Positions 6,518-13,685 of a stretch of 14,282 bases of DNA are shown here, one piece after another. How positions within the stretch are numbered: the first letter of the stretch is position 1; every line of letters begins with the position of its first letter. The DNA comes from Sphingomonadaceae bacterium (GTDB lineage Bacteria > Pseudomonadota > Alphaproteobacteria > Sphingomonadales > Sphingomonadaceae): positions 1-14,282 of the forward strand of contig JACVCM010000081.1 in NCBI GenBank assembly GCA_016742125.1, written 5' to 3'. The position numbers and the translations under genes are program-made. The notes beneath the pieces were generated by a model, which saw nothing but the letters and a program-made list of their open reading frames with translations, searched no databases and was not told where the DNA came from.

Positions 6518-9181
6518 ATGCATCGGAAATTGACGGTTCTTCGCGCTTTGGCATGTTCAACTTCTGCTGTTGCGGCCATGCTGATTGCGGCGCCTCAGGC
6601 ACTTGCTCAATCAACGCCACCGCCCGAAAGTGCTGAGTCGCCTGATGGCATTGCCGAAATTATCGTCACGGCGCGAAAGCGTGAAGAGGGTTTACAGGAC
6701 ACTCCGATTTCGATTTCGGCTTTCAGTGCCGAAACTCTGGAGGCGCGCGGCACGGTTCGGGTCGATGAAATCGCCGCCTTCACCCCCAATTTGCAGCTGT
6801 TCAACAGCCCCGGTTTCGGTGGCACCAGCGCTTCATCCGCAATTTATATCCGCGGCGTCGGGCAGAAGGACTTCTCGCCGTTTACCGAACCGGGCGTCGG
6901 CGTCTATATTGATGGTGTCTATGTTGCGCGCTCGGTTGGCGGCATTTTCGACCTAGTCGATGTCGAACGGATCGAAGTGTTGCGCGGACCGCAAGGCACA
7001 TTGTTCGGTCGCAACACCATTGGTGGGGCCGTCAGCATCACCTCCAAGAAGCCCCAGCTTGGCGAATGGTCTGGTAAAATGTCGGGCAGCTATGGAACGG
7101 ATAACAAGGTCAACCTGAAGGGTGCGATCAATATTCCACTGGGCGAACGAGTGGCGATGAACGCCTCGCTCTCGTATAGCAAGCAGGATGGCTATGTCAC
7201 TCGGACCGACGGGATCGATCTTGGCAACACAAACAAGCTCAGCTGGCGCGGCGCGATCCGTTTTGAGCCCAGCGATAATCTGGAGATCAATATTTTCACC
7301 GATGGCCAGCGTGTGCGGGAAAATGGCCCAGCCTTCCAGCTGATCGGCGTGAATTTCAATTCACAGATTTTCAATCCACGGGGGCAGTCGCTCGGTGGTG
7401 TCGCAGGCGGACCACGCCCGACCCGCCTGGCACCGGTCGATGTGAACGCGCCGGGCTATCTCATCAACCTGCCTGATACAGTTGGCGCTCAGGTTGGTGC
7501 AAGGCGCAGCTACGCCAATCCGGCGGTCACCGTGCTGCCCAGCGGTCAAGTGGTTTATAGTAGCGCCACCGGCAACGCACCGGTCGACAATTTCTCGCTG
7601 CTGCATAATTACCTGCAGACTGCGCAGTTTTTGGGTTCTGGTGGCGCCGTCGGCGCGCAATGCTTCTCAGGTTTCGGTCAGGCCTATAATCCGCAGGCGG
7701 GCACGGCGGCCAGCTGTTACGGCAACCAATGGGTGCGCAACGATGGCACCAATGCTGGCACATCGCCGGCTTATTCCAGGGATAACATTTGGGGCGTTGG
7801 CGGTACCATCGACCTTGAAATTTCCGATAACCTGTCAGCGAAATCTATCACCGCCTACCGCGATCTGGGCAGCAGCTCCGCGCGTGATGGAGATCATTCG
7901 CCCAACCGGGTCATTGCCTATGTCGACGATCCATATAATCAATGGCAGATCAGCCAGGAGTTCCAACTTCAGGGCGAGAGCTTCAATAACCGCTTCAACT
8001 GGATCATTGGTGCCTATTATTTTAAGGAAAAAGGCATCAACCTGAATGAGGTGGATTTCACGCCCATCCGCTTCGAGACGGGTGGCCGCTTTGAAAATAC
8101 TTCGCTGGCAATCTTTGCGCAAGGCACGTTCGAGTTGACTGATCAATTGTCAGTGACACCGGGCCTGCGCTGGACACGCGACCGTAAGAAATTCTTCGTT
8201 GATGGACGCGGGATTTTGGAAAACAAGGTGAGCATTGGTGATCCCAGCACGCAAACCGGCGTGGTCGACTGTGGCGCGGTGACCGGCAATAGCGCACTGA
8301 ACGGGCTCACCTGCTTCACCGGCATGGTCAGCTCCTATGCAGTTGGCACCCGCGTGCTGCGGGGTGATGCGACAACGAGCTATAAGGACCTCACACCGAT
8401 GCTGAACGTGTCCTACAAATGGACACCGGATCTGATGATGTATCTGAACTACTCGGAAGGCTTCAAGGGCGGCGGTTTCACCCACCGCACCCTGCCGCTG
8501 CCGCAGCTACCGGGGGATACGCCGACATTTGAACCGGAAACCGTCAGGGTTTACGAGGTCGGCTTCAAATACTCCGGTGTTGACCGCCGCTTCCAATTAA
8601 ATGGCGCGTTCTTCTACACCGATTACAAGAACCTCCAGATTCAGGTGCTCGAAGGCGCTGCGCCGCAAATCAAGAATGTTGGCTCCGCCCGCATCATGGG
8701 GCTTGAGTTGGAAGCCAAGCTGGCGCCCGCGGAAGGCTGGCTGATCGAGGGCGGCCTTGGCCTGCTCGATGACAAGTATAAGGAGTTCGATGCCGGTATC
8801 ACGGCGGGCTTCCGCGATCCGCTGCAACTCTCCGACCAGTTTGAACAGGTTTCCCGCGTCACTGCCAATATCGGCGTGCAGAAGCAGTTCCAACTGGGCG
8901 GCCTTGGATCGCTGACGCCGCGGGCGGACTGGTCCTACCGCTCAAAAACCTATTTCGATGCCATCAACACCGAAGTCATCGCCCAGCAAGCTTATTCGCA
9001 GTTCAATGCCAATCTGGCCTGGGCCAGTGAGGATGGCCGCTTCAGCCTGGTTTTCTCGGTCGCCAATCTCGGTGACAAAAAATACCTCCAGTCCGCCACC
9101 TACAATGAAACGTTTGGTATCTACGAAGGCGTATATGCGCGCGGTCGGGAATGGTCCGGGACACTGCGGGCTGGCTTCTGA
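6518..9181 (+). CDS. TonB-dependent outer-membrane receptor 1
   Basis: An 887-residue receptor. Residues 1-30 form a signal peptide (M-H-R-K start, hydrophobic core, cleavage likely after A-Q-A-L-A). The N-terminal region has G-I-A-E-I-I-V-T-A-R-K-R (44-55), the TonB-box region typical of sphingomonad receptors, then the plug domain with F-T-P-N-L-Q, Y-I-R-G-V-G-Q, V-G-V-Y-I-D-G-V-Y and V-E-R-I-E-V-L-R-G-P-Q-G-T-L-F-G-R-N-T-I-G-G-A. The rest is a beta-barrel ending in G-F, with the terminal Phe used for insertion by the Bam machinery. Cysteines fall in pairs inside predicted extracellular loops (two near 7661 and 7715, two near 8270 and 8311), consistent with loop disulfides. Receptors of this kind import large or scarce molecules using TonB energy; the ligand is unknown but likely the substrate of the neighbouring enzymes. 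The ATG at 6518 is chosen over 6458 because it starts the signal peptide and has a ribosome site. Confidence 0.93.
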   Translation: MHRKLTVLRALACSTSAVAAMLIAAPQALAQSTPPPESAESPDGIAEIIVTARKREEGLQDTPISISAFSAETLEARGTVRVDEIAAFTPNLQLFNSPGFGGTSASSAIYIRGVGQKDFSPFTEPGVGVYIDGVYVARSVGGIFDLVDVERIEVLRGPQGTLFGRNTIGGAVSITSKKPQLGEWSGKMSGSYGTDNKVNLKGAINIPLGERVAMNASLSYSKQDGYVTRTDGIDLGNTNKLSWRGAIRFEPSDNLEINIFTDGQRVRENGPAFQLIGVNFNSQIFNPRGQSLGGVAGGPRPTRLAPVDVNAPGYLINLPDTVGAQVGARRSYANPAVTVLPSGQVVYSSATGNAPVDNFSLLHNYLQTAQFLGSGGAVGAQCFSGFGQAYNPQAGTAASCYGNQWVRNDGTNAGTSPAYSRDNIWGVGGTIDLEISDNLSAKSITAYRDLGSSSARDGDHSPNRVIAYVDDPYNQWQISQEFQLQGESFNNRFNWIIGAYYFKEKGINLNEVDFTPIRFETGGRFENTSLAIFAQGTFELTDQLSVTPGLRWTRDRKKFFVDGRGILENKVSIGDPSTQTGVVDCGAVTGNSALNGLTCFTGMVSSYAVGTRVLRGDATTSYKDLTPMLNVSYKWTPDLMMYLNYSEGFKGGGFTHRTLPLPQLPGDTPTFEPETVRVYEVGFKYSGVDRRFQLNGAFFYTDYKNLQIQVLEGAAPQIKNVGSARIMGLELEAKLAPAEGWLIEGGLGLLDDKYKEFDAGITAGFRDPLQLSDQFEQVSRVTANIGVQKQFQLGGLGSLTPRADWSYRSKTYFDAINTEVIAQQAYSQFNANLAWASEDGRFSLVFSVANLGDKKYLQSATYNETFGIYEGVYARGREWSGTLRAGF

Positions 9182-9208
9182 CCATAGTCGGATTTGGAAG
9201 AAGAAAGT

Positions 9209-9240
9209 GGGGGTAAGGCTTGCATGACCTGCCCCCTTTT
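9209..9240 (+). terminator. Probable intrinsic terminator after TonB receptor 1
   Basis: GGGGG (9209-9213) pairs with CCCCC (9232-9236), with an inner AGG/CCT pairing possible, and the stem is followed directly by TTTT (9237-9240). It lies 28 bases after the stop codon, in the right place to end the receptor 1 transcript before the second receptor's own leader. The loop is long, so the call is moderate. Confidence 0.45.
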
Positions 9241-9315
9241 CTCGGCATTTTTGCCACACCGCATCACAAAATCTCGCGAACGCGCAAGCCCGGTCGATTC
9301 CGCTTGCACAAATTA

Positions 9316-9337
9316 TGACATTTTTATACCTATGTCA
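9316..9337. promoter_or_regulatory. Inverted repeat TGACAT-N10-ATGTCA upstream of TonB receptor 2
   Basis: Perfect 6-base arms at 9316-9321 and 9332-9337 lie about 75-95 bases before the receptor 2 start. A weak promoter could overlap it (TTGCAC at 9304-9309 and TATACC at 9325-9330, spacer 15). A longer-range pair, TTATGA (9313-9318) and TCATAA (9356-9361), is also present. Arm size and spacing fit a dimeric regulator, but this is inference. The pattern differs from the AT palindrome before receptor 1, so the two receptors may be controlled separately. Confidence 0.35.
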
Positions 9338-9410
9338 CATACATAAGTTTGAGAGTCATAATATGTCTTAGCATCAGCCCCGCTTGGGGATGAACAGGGG
9401 GAGGCTTTAA

Positions 9411-11699
9411 ATGAAAAGCAGGTCACGGATTTTCTGTTTCTCCGGCCAGGTAAGCGCCTTTGTCATGGCCGCTTTGATGGTTTCACCCCCAGCTCTGGCG
9501 CAGGGCGCCGAGGCTCCTGACTCCGAAGAGGTGTCCGGCGGGATTGAAGAAATTATCGTCACCGCCCGCAAGCGCGACGAAAATGTCCAGGACATACCTG
9601 TCGCCGTAACCGCATTGAGCGGCGATGCGCTGGCCGCGCGCGGGGTGGAGACCACAGCCGATATCGCCCGCTTCACCCCGAATTTGCAGCTTTCAAACGG
9701 TACCGCCGGGGATGGCGGACCAACATCGATGACTGCCTATATCCGTGGTGTCGGCCAGGATCAGGCGCTGATCACCTATGACCCCGGTGTCGGAATGTAT
9801 CTTGATGGCGTATATATCAGCCGATCAGTCGGCGCGTTGATGGACGTGCTCGATCTGAGCAGCGTTGAAATATTGCGCGGTCCGCAGGGTACGCTTTACG
9901 GCAAAAACACGATCGGCGGCGCGATCAACCTGACTTCTGCAATGCCGTCGGGCAGTTTGGGTGGCAAGGCGGAGGTTACGCTCGGCCGTTTCGACCGGCT
10001 GGACTTCAAGGCTTCGCTTAACGTACCGTTGGTGCAGGATGTGCTTGATGCAAAGCTGACCCTTGCCCGGCTTGAGCGCGATGGTTATGCCGACCGTGTT
10101 GTTGCGGGCGATACAATGGGCGACGACCGGACCTATGCCGCACAGGGCATAGTGCGCTGGACGCCCAGCGAGCGGGTGACGGTAACATTGATCGGTGATT
10201 ACACCGACAAGAATAGCGCTTCCAATTATCAGCAGATCGCCGCGATCAACACTGTGGCCGGGCTAACCCGCGGGCGCAACAATCTGCCAACCACTCAGCC
10301 CAAACTGACATCGGCATTGATCGGCAGCTATGGCAACTATGAATCGGGAACCAGTGGCCCGAATTTCAGCAATACCGAAGTCTGGGGCAGCAGTGGTACG
10401 ATCGATATCGAACTGTCCGATACGGTCGCGCTGAAATCGATAACTGCCTATCGCGGGTTCACCGCCGATCTGGGTTCGGATAATGATGGTACCAGCGCGC
10501 AGATCGTCGAATCGATCGTCAACCAGAAACAGAATCAGCTGAGCCAGGAATTGCAGCTTTTGGGCCAGACCGATCGTTTCAAATGGCTGATCGGCGGCTT
10601 TTACATGCGTGAAAATGTGACCGCTGACGAAACTCGCTGGATATTCCCGGAGTTCTTTCCGTTCAATCAGGCCTGTTTGCCTAATCCACCGCAGGGCAAT
10701 CCACGCAATTGCCCGCCCAATCTCAGTGCGCTGTTCTTTTATGATCAGGACGTCAAAACCTCGGCAGTCTTTGCGCAGGCAACCGCCGCGATCAGTGATA
10801 GCTTCAACATCACGGCAGGCATTCGCTACAGTCATGAAGCCAAAGAACTGTCAGGAAACACCCGCTTCCTCCTCAATCCGACTGCTTTTCTGGTCCAGCC
10901 CTATAGCCGCGATGACAGCTGGGATGCTTTCACCCCTATGGTTAGCGTGGATTTGAAGCTGAGCCAGGATGCCATGATCTACGCAATCGCATCGCAAGGG
11001 TTTAAGTCAGGCGGATTCGTGGCGGTGACGCTGAACCCTGCGGCGGCGGGCGAATCCTATGATCCGGAAAAAATCTGGACCTATGAATCCGGGCTCAAAG
11101 CTGAGTGGCTAGGCGGCACGCTTCGCACCAACGTTGCGGCTTTCTATTCGGATTATTCCGATGTGCAGCTTTCAGGCCTGGAAAATGGTGTCGTTCGCAC
11201 AACCAATGCGGGTAAGGCCGAAATCTATGGCGCAGAGCTGGAGGTGGTGGCCCGCCCTGCTCCGGGGCTCGATTATAATTTATCGGTCGGCTATCTGCAT
11301 ACTAAGATTGCGGAACTGGCTGCAGGCGTAACCAGCACGGCTGTCGGCAACCGTCTGGTGCGGTCGCCTACTTGGACCTTGAACACGGGCTTGCAGTATG
11401 CCTTTGACCTAGCGGGCGCCGGCACGCTGACCTTGCGAAGCGACGCAACGATGCTGTCTAAATATTATAATGACATCGCCAATTACGAAGATCTGGCTGA
11501 AAATGGCTATGTTCTGGTCAATCTGCGCGCGACCTATGCCCTGCCGGGGGACCAGTTTGAACTGTCGCTATTTGGCAACAATGTGACCAACGCTTATTAC
11601 AAGACCGGTGCGGCGTCAGCCTTTAACGACTTTGGTTTCAACTTCGCCTTTTTCGGTCGCCCGGCCGAATGGGGCGCCGCGCTGAAAGTCAAATTCTGA
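9411..11699 (+). CDS. TonB-dependent outer-membrane receptor 2
   Basis: A 762-residue receptor with a signal peptide (1-30, cleavage likely after P-P-A-L-A). It has the TonB-box region G-I-E-E-I-I-V-T-A-R-K-R-D (44-56) and a plug with F-T-P-N-L-Q-L, Y-I-R-G-V-G-Q-D-Q, G-V-G-M-Y-L-D-G-V-Y-I and V-E-I-L-R-G-P-Q-G-T-L-Y-G-K-N-T-I-G-G-A-I. The barrel ends in V-K-F. The loop around 10676-10711 has a cysteine pair (C-L-P-N-P-P...N-C-P-P-N) likely to form a disulfide. The ATG at 9411 follows a very strong GGGGGAGG (9397-9404). It is similar to receptor 1 in the plug but 125 residues shorter, mainly in the barrel loops, so the two probably recognise different or differently sized ligands. They are tandem but appear to be separate transcription units because a terminator-like stem lies between them. 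Confidence 0.93.
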   Translation: MKSRSRIFCFSGQVSAFVMAALMVSPPALAQGAEAPDSEEVSGGIEEIIVTARKRDENVQDIPVAVTALSGDALAARGVETTADIARFTPNLQLSNGTAGDGGPTSMTAYIRGVGQDQALITYDPGVGMYLDGVYISRSVGALMDVLDLSSVEILRGPQGTLYGKNTIGGAINLTSAMPSGSLGGKAEVTLGRFDRLDFKASLNVPLVQDVLDAKLTLARLERDGYADRVVAGDTMGDDRTYAAQGIVRWTPSERVTVTLIGDYTDKNSASNYQQIAAINTVAGLTRGRNNLPTTQPKLTSALIGSYGNYESGTSGPNFSNTEVWGSSGTIDIELSDTVALKSITAYRGFTADLGSDNDGTSAQIVESIVNQKQNQLSQELQLLGQTDRFKWLIGGFYMRENVTADETRWIFPEFFPFNQACLPNPPQGNPRNCPPNLSALFFYDQDVKTSAVFAQATAAISDSFNITAGIRYSHEAKELSGNTRFLLNPTAFLVQPYSRDDSWDAFTPMVSVDLKLSQDAMIYAIASQGFKSGGFVAVTLNPAAAGESYDPEKIWTYESGLKAEWLGGTLRTNVAAFYSDYSDVQLSGLENGVVRTTNAGKAEIYGAELEVVARPAPGLDYNLSVGYLHTKIAELAAGVTSTAVGNRLVRSPTWTLNTGLQYAFDLAGAGTLTLRSDATMLSKYYNDIANYEDLAENGYVLVNLRATYALPGDQFELSLFGNNVTNAYYKTGAASAFNDFGFNFAFFGRPAEWGAALKVKF

Positions 11700-11892
11700 T
11701 CGTGACGCCCGTTCGCCGCGTTCTGACTATCGGCGCGCGAGTCGGCGGTGCTCGTTGCTTCGTCACTTGGACAAAACCGCCGATTATTGATGAACCACGG
11801 GTTTTCCTCAGCCGATGGGCGCTAGCGGTTTTCGCTACGCTTGATGTCAGCTTCTATCGTGTTGTTGTTCGATGAACCACAACGATCAGGGA
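11700..11892. other. Non-coding gap with short repeats
   Basis: No reading frame here looks like a known protein. The 10-mer GATGAACCAC occurs twice in direct orientation (11789-11798 and 11871-11880), and related GATGAAC strings recur inside the adjoining pseudogene near 11938. A CGCCG/CGGCG stem at about 11716-11738 lacks a T-run and is not a convincing terminator for receptor 2. The stretch is probably degraded DNA belonging to the pseudogene that follows. Confidence 0.35.
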
Positions 11893-12333
11893 ATGAGCCA
11901 CGAGACACCGAAAGTTGGGCGGATGCTGGCCTTTGTCGATGAACAGCGGGTTCTGGTAAAGCTTAAAGATATACACTTGGCGAGTGGCTTTTTCAGTTGT
12001 CGCCGCCTAGTCGATTAGATGCCGATAGGCCGCGTGCTACTGGCGGGTGACGGTGCGGATGTATATTCGCCTGTCGGGTGCAGCCGATCAACACCGGCAT
12101 GGCGGACGGCGACAATCTCGCTTGGAAACTGGCGGCAGTATTTGGACGACCATGCCTGCGATTCACTGCTGGTGCGGCTGGTTGATTTGGCGATCACAAC
12201 CATATTGCGTTTTAGCCATGTCCAGTGGTTGCTAAAGGCGGCGCAGGCAAAAAACCACGGTGCATTGCCGCGCCAGCGCGATTATGCAGTACCCTGGTCA
12301 CCGATGCCTAGGACCTGCTGCATGTTCGACTAG
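11893..12333 (+). pseudogene. Decayed FAD aromatic monooxygenase (C-terminal half remnant)
   Basis: Broken pieces of a PheA/TfdB/PcpB-type flavin monooxygenase can be read across two frames. Frame of 11893: E-T-P-K-V-G-R-M-L-A-F-V-D-E-Q, then D-I-H-L-A-S-G-F-F-S-C-R-R-L-V-D, an in-frame TAG (12016-12018), then G-R-V-L-L-A-G-D-G-A-D-V-Y-S-P-V-G, the GD motif region, with Asp in place of the normal His of G-D-A-A-H. At about 12079-12081 the reading shifts to the frame of 12081, giving Q-P-I-N-T-G-M-A-D-G-D-N-L-A-W-K-L-A-A-V. It then returns to the first frame with L-V-R-L-V-D-L-A-I-T-T-I-L-R-F and V-Q-W-L-L-K-A-A-Q. The usual stretch between these two blocks is missing, so there is an internal deletion as well. 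The N-terminal FAD-binding half is absent. Its place just before the SnoaL-like gene suggests that the two once formed an operon. Confidence 0.75.
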
Positions 12334-12350
12334 ATCAAGGAACAAGTGCT

Positions 12351-12812
12351 ATGAACGACCTCGTCGCAATCATGACCCGGATTCAAAAAGATGTTATCGA
12401 TGCTTATGATTTCGATTTAGGCGCACAGCTGATCCATCAGGATTTGAGAGTTTTGCGGTCGTCTTTTGAAAACATTGCTCAGATGTTTTCAGGAGCGCGC
12501 GAAGCGCAATCCGGACATGCCTTGTCAGGGTTGGCCGGTCTAAAAATGGGTCTGACCATGATCCGTCAGTCCTTTCCTGACTGGTCGCACCATGATCTCG
12601 ATCTGGCGCAATCAGGCAATAGGGTGTTCGGACGCATGACCGTGCGCGGCACGCATGAGGGTGTATTTTTCGGGATAGAAGCCACAGGCCGGACAATCAG
12701 CTTCGAAGAGTGGTGTATCGCGGAATTTCACGATGGCAAGCTAGCGGCATTCACCGGAATTGCTGATGAGCTGGGTTTCCTAAAGCAGTTGGGGGCGCTG
12801 CCGACAGGTTGA
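12351..12812 (+). CDS. SnoaL-like / ester cyclase family protein
   Basis: A 153-residue protein of the NTF2-like SnoaL superfamily. The most telling part runs from about residue 61: G-L-A-G-L-K-M-G-L-T-M-I-R-Q-S-F-P-D-W, then a strand ending R-V-F-G-R-M-T-V-R-G-T-H-E-G-V-F-F-G-I-E-A-T-G-R-T-I-S-F, and a C-terminal F-H-D-G-K-L...L-G-F-L-K-Q-L-G-A-L-P. This order (G-x-x-G...F-P-D, R-G-T-H-x-G-x-F-x-G-I-x-x-T-G) is the family signature. Members act as polyketide cyclases, isomerases or hydrolases on small ring compounds, or are of unknown function. The ATG at 12351 is preceded by CAAGGAAC. It appears intact although the monooxygenase fragment just upstream is dead, so it may still be used or may be in early decay. 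The first 60 residues are less typical. Confidence 0.78.
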   Translation: MNDLVAIMTRIQKDVIDAYDFDLGAQLIHQDLRVLRSSFENIAQMFSGAREAQSGHALSGLAGLKMGLTMIRQSFPDWSHHDLDLAQSGNRVFGRMTVRGTHEGVFFGIEATGRTISFEEWCIAEFHDGKLAAFTGIADELGFLKQLGALPTG

Positions 12813-13119
12813 CCGAAGAGTTGTTATGTACGCGAGTGAGTGCGCGCTTCCCTAAACGTCCAGATGGGCCGGACGGAGCGCTGATAAGACGAAGCGCTAA
12901 ATCACCGGCGCAGCGGCAGCAGACAATATACGCCAGCTAATTGGCCCGAAAAATCGGTGTCACCTAGATGTTTGATCCCGGCCTTTGTAGGGTAGTATTC
13001 GGCGATCAATAGAAGGACGCGCTTTGGACAGATTCTGCATGGGAGCGCCCGCAAGAAGGTCTCAGCCTCCCGAGCAATAAGCACATTCAAATTCCGCCAT
13101 TTTTCTCCGACAGGTTGTT

Positions 13120-13143
13120 AAAATACCATGGAAAATACCATAG
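13120..13143 (+). repeat. Two-copy 12-base tandem repeat AAAATACCATRG
   Basis: AAAATACCATGG (13120-13131) is followed directly by AAAATACCATAG (13132-13143), one mismatch in twelve. It sits 19 bases left of the large dyad at 13162. Short direct repeats beside a dyad are seen at replication, recombination and regulator sites; two copies alone do not decide which. Confidence 0.5.
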
Positions 13144-13161
13144 AATCAAAACGCTGCATTT

Positions 13162-13197
13162 GCGTTGAACCGGCGCGTACGTGCGCCAAATCAACGC
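13162..13197. repeat. 36-base imperfect inverted repeat
   Basis: Arms GCGTTGA (13162-13168) and TCAACGC (13191-13197) pair perfectly, as do the inner arms GGCGC (13172-13176) and GCGCC (13183-13187), around a GTACGT centre. The two stems are separated by a symmetric 3-by-3 internal loop (ACC/AAA). The symmetry is exact about one axis near 13179.5, which suggests a protein-binding or recombination site, or an RNA stem. Confidence 0.55.
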
Positions 13198-13210
13198 CGC
13201 TGACGGCGTT
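13193..13210 (-). terminator. Stem-loop downstream of the trb operon, possible terminator
   Basis: AACGCCG (13193-13199) and CGGCGTT (13204-13210) form a perfect 7-base stem with a 4-base loop. Read on the minus strand it lies 37 bases beyond the alpA stop and is followed by TGATTT, a weak T-rich tail, so it may end the leftward conjugation transcript. Its left arm shares 13193-13197 with the larger dyad, so the two structures exclude each other. Confidence 0.4.
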
Positions 13211-13246
13211 TCGACGGGCTGGAAATAGGTATGGGAAAGCAGTCGG

Positions 13247-13465
13247 TCAACAAATCTGTTTCAGCTTGCCTTCATGGCCGAACTTTATCTCGGCGATCCA
13301 CGCAGTGACCTCGCTGTCGCTCCAGCGCGCCGCTGCGGGGGTGATCTTGTAGGGTGGCGGAAACCGACCGTCGCCAATCATTTTGTAGATCATGGTTTTA
13401 CCCAGGCCGACGCGTCGCACCACTTCTGGAAGTGCAATGAACCGGTCGGCTTGCATCTCAGCCAT
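13247..13465 (-). CDS. AlpA-family helix-turn-helix regulator
   Basis: A 72-residue protein of the AlpA / prophage CP4-57 regulator family (MerR-like winged helix). The pattern F-I-A-L-P-E-V-V-R-R-V-G-L-G-K-T-M-I-Y-K-M-I (9-30), then G-R-F-P-P-P-Y-K-I-T (33-42) and R-W-S-D-S-E-V-T-A-W-I (47-57), is the standard order: helix-turn-helix, wing, and the W-x-x-x-E-V-x-x-W-I end. Such proteins activate excision or transfer genes of integrated elements. Its ATG (13465-13463) overlaps the stop of the DUF2274 gene by one base, so it is translated as part of the conjugation operon. An in-frame Met three codons later is also possible. Its place at the end of the trb operon suggests a role in coordinating element mobility (inference). 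Confidence 0.85.
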   Translation of the reverse strand: MAEMQADRFIALPEVVRRVGLGKTMIYKMIGDGRFPPPYKITPAAARWSDSEVTAWIAEIKFGHEGKLKQIC

Positions 13466-13683
13466 CAGCCGCGCCCTTTGCGCGCCTTCTGGAACTCCCG
13501 GTCGCTGTCGAGGAATGCCGTCAGCATCGCGGGGATCAGATCGACCATGGAGTCAGCTTGGCCGTAAGTCTCGGCGTAGAGTTTGGCGTAATCCTGCAAC
13601 GCATCGTGCAGGTCGGGCATGACCGCGATGGTCAACTTCACCGGATTGCGGTCGGGAAGCTTGGCGATACGCAATTCCGCCAT
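13465..13683 (-). CDS. DUF2274 family protein of the trb operon
   Basis: A 72-residue protein starting M-A-E-L-R-I-A-K-L-P-D-R and continuing P-V-K-L-T-I-A-V-M-P-D-L-H-D-A-L-Q-D-Y-A-K-L-Y-A-E-T-Y-G, then L-I-P-A-M-L-T-A-F-L-D-S-D. This is the DUF2274 pattern, known almost only beside trbI in conjugative elements; the L-x-x-A-L-x-x-Y and strand-helix layout resembles a small ribbon-helix-helix protein, but no function is established. I start it at 13683, two bases after the trbI stop, because homologues begin there; a longer frame from 13749 would run into trbI. It overlaps the alpA start by one base. Confidence 0.85.
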   Translation of the reverse strand: MAELRIAKLPDRNPVKLTIAVMPDLHDALQDYAKLYAETYGQADSMVDLIPAMLTAFLDSDREFQKARKGRG

Positions 13684-13685
13684 GA

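Larger units (their letters stand above)
12813..13246. other. 434-base gene-free junction between the metabolic locus and the conjugative operon
   Basis: I see no convincing gene. A 62-codon minus-strand frame (12902-13090) has no family resemblance and no clear ribosome site. Visible structures: two copies of the self-complementary AGCGCT (12877-12882 and 12893-12898), a GGGAG/CTCCC pair (13041-13045 and 13067-13071), a 12-base tandem repeat (13120-13143), and two overlapping GC-rich dyads (13162-13210). Because the trb operon ends here and a catabolic-type locus begins on the other side, this is the most likely place for an element boundary or cargo insertion point (inference). Confidence 0.5.

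Noticed and set aside
10263..10835. 190-codon minus-strand frame inside TonB receptor 2
   Set aside because: It is antisense to a well-supported receptor gene and has no recognisable domain; long antisense frames are common in GC-rich genes.
11716..11738. CGCCG/CGGCG stem after TonB receptor 2 as a terminator
   Set aside because: Long loop, only five pairs, and no T-run after it.
12902..13090. 62-codon minus-strand reading frame in the junction region
   Set aside because: No family resemblance, no clear ribosome site, and a length expected by chance; described only as part of the gene-free stretch.
13100..13107. TTTTTCTC as a Tn4371-type attachment end
   Set aside because: Two of the eight bases differ from the TTTTTCAT end as I recall it, and no second copy could be checked, so it is not called an attachment site.
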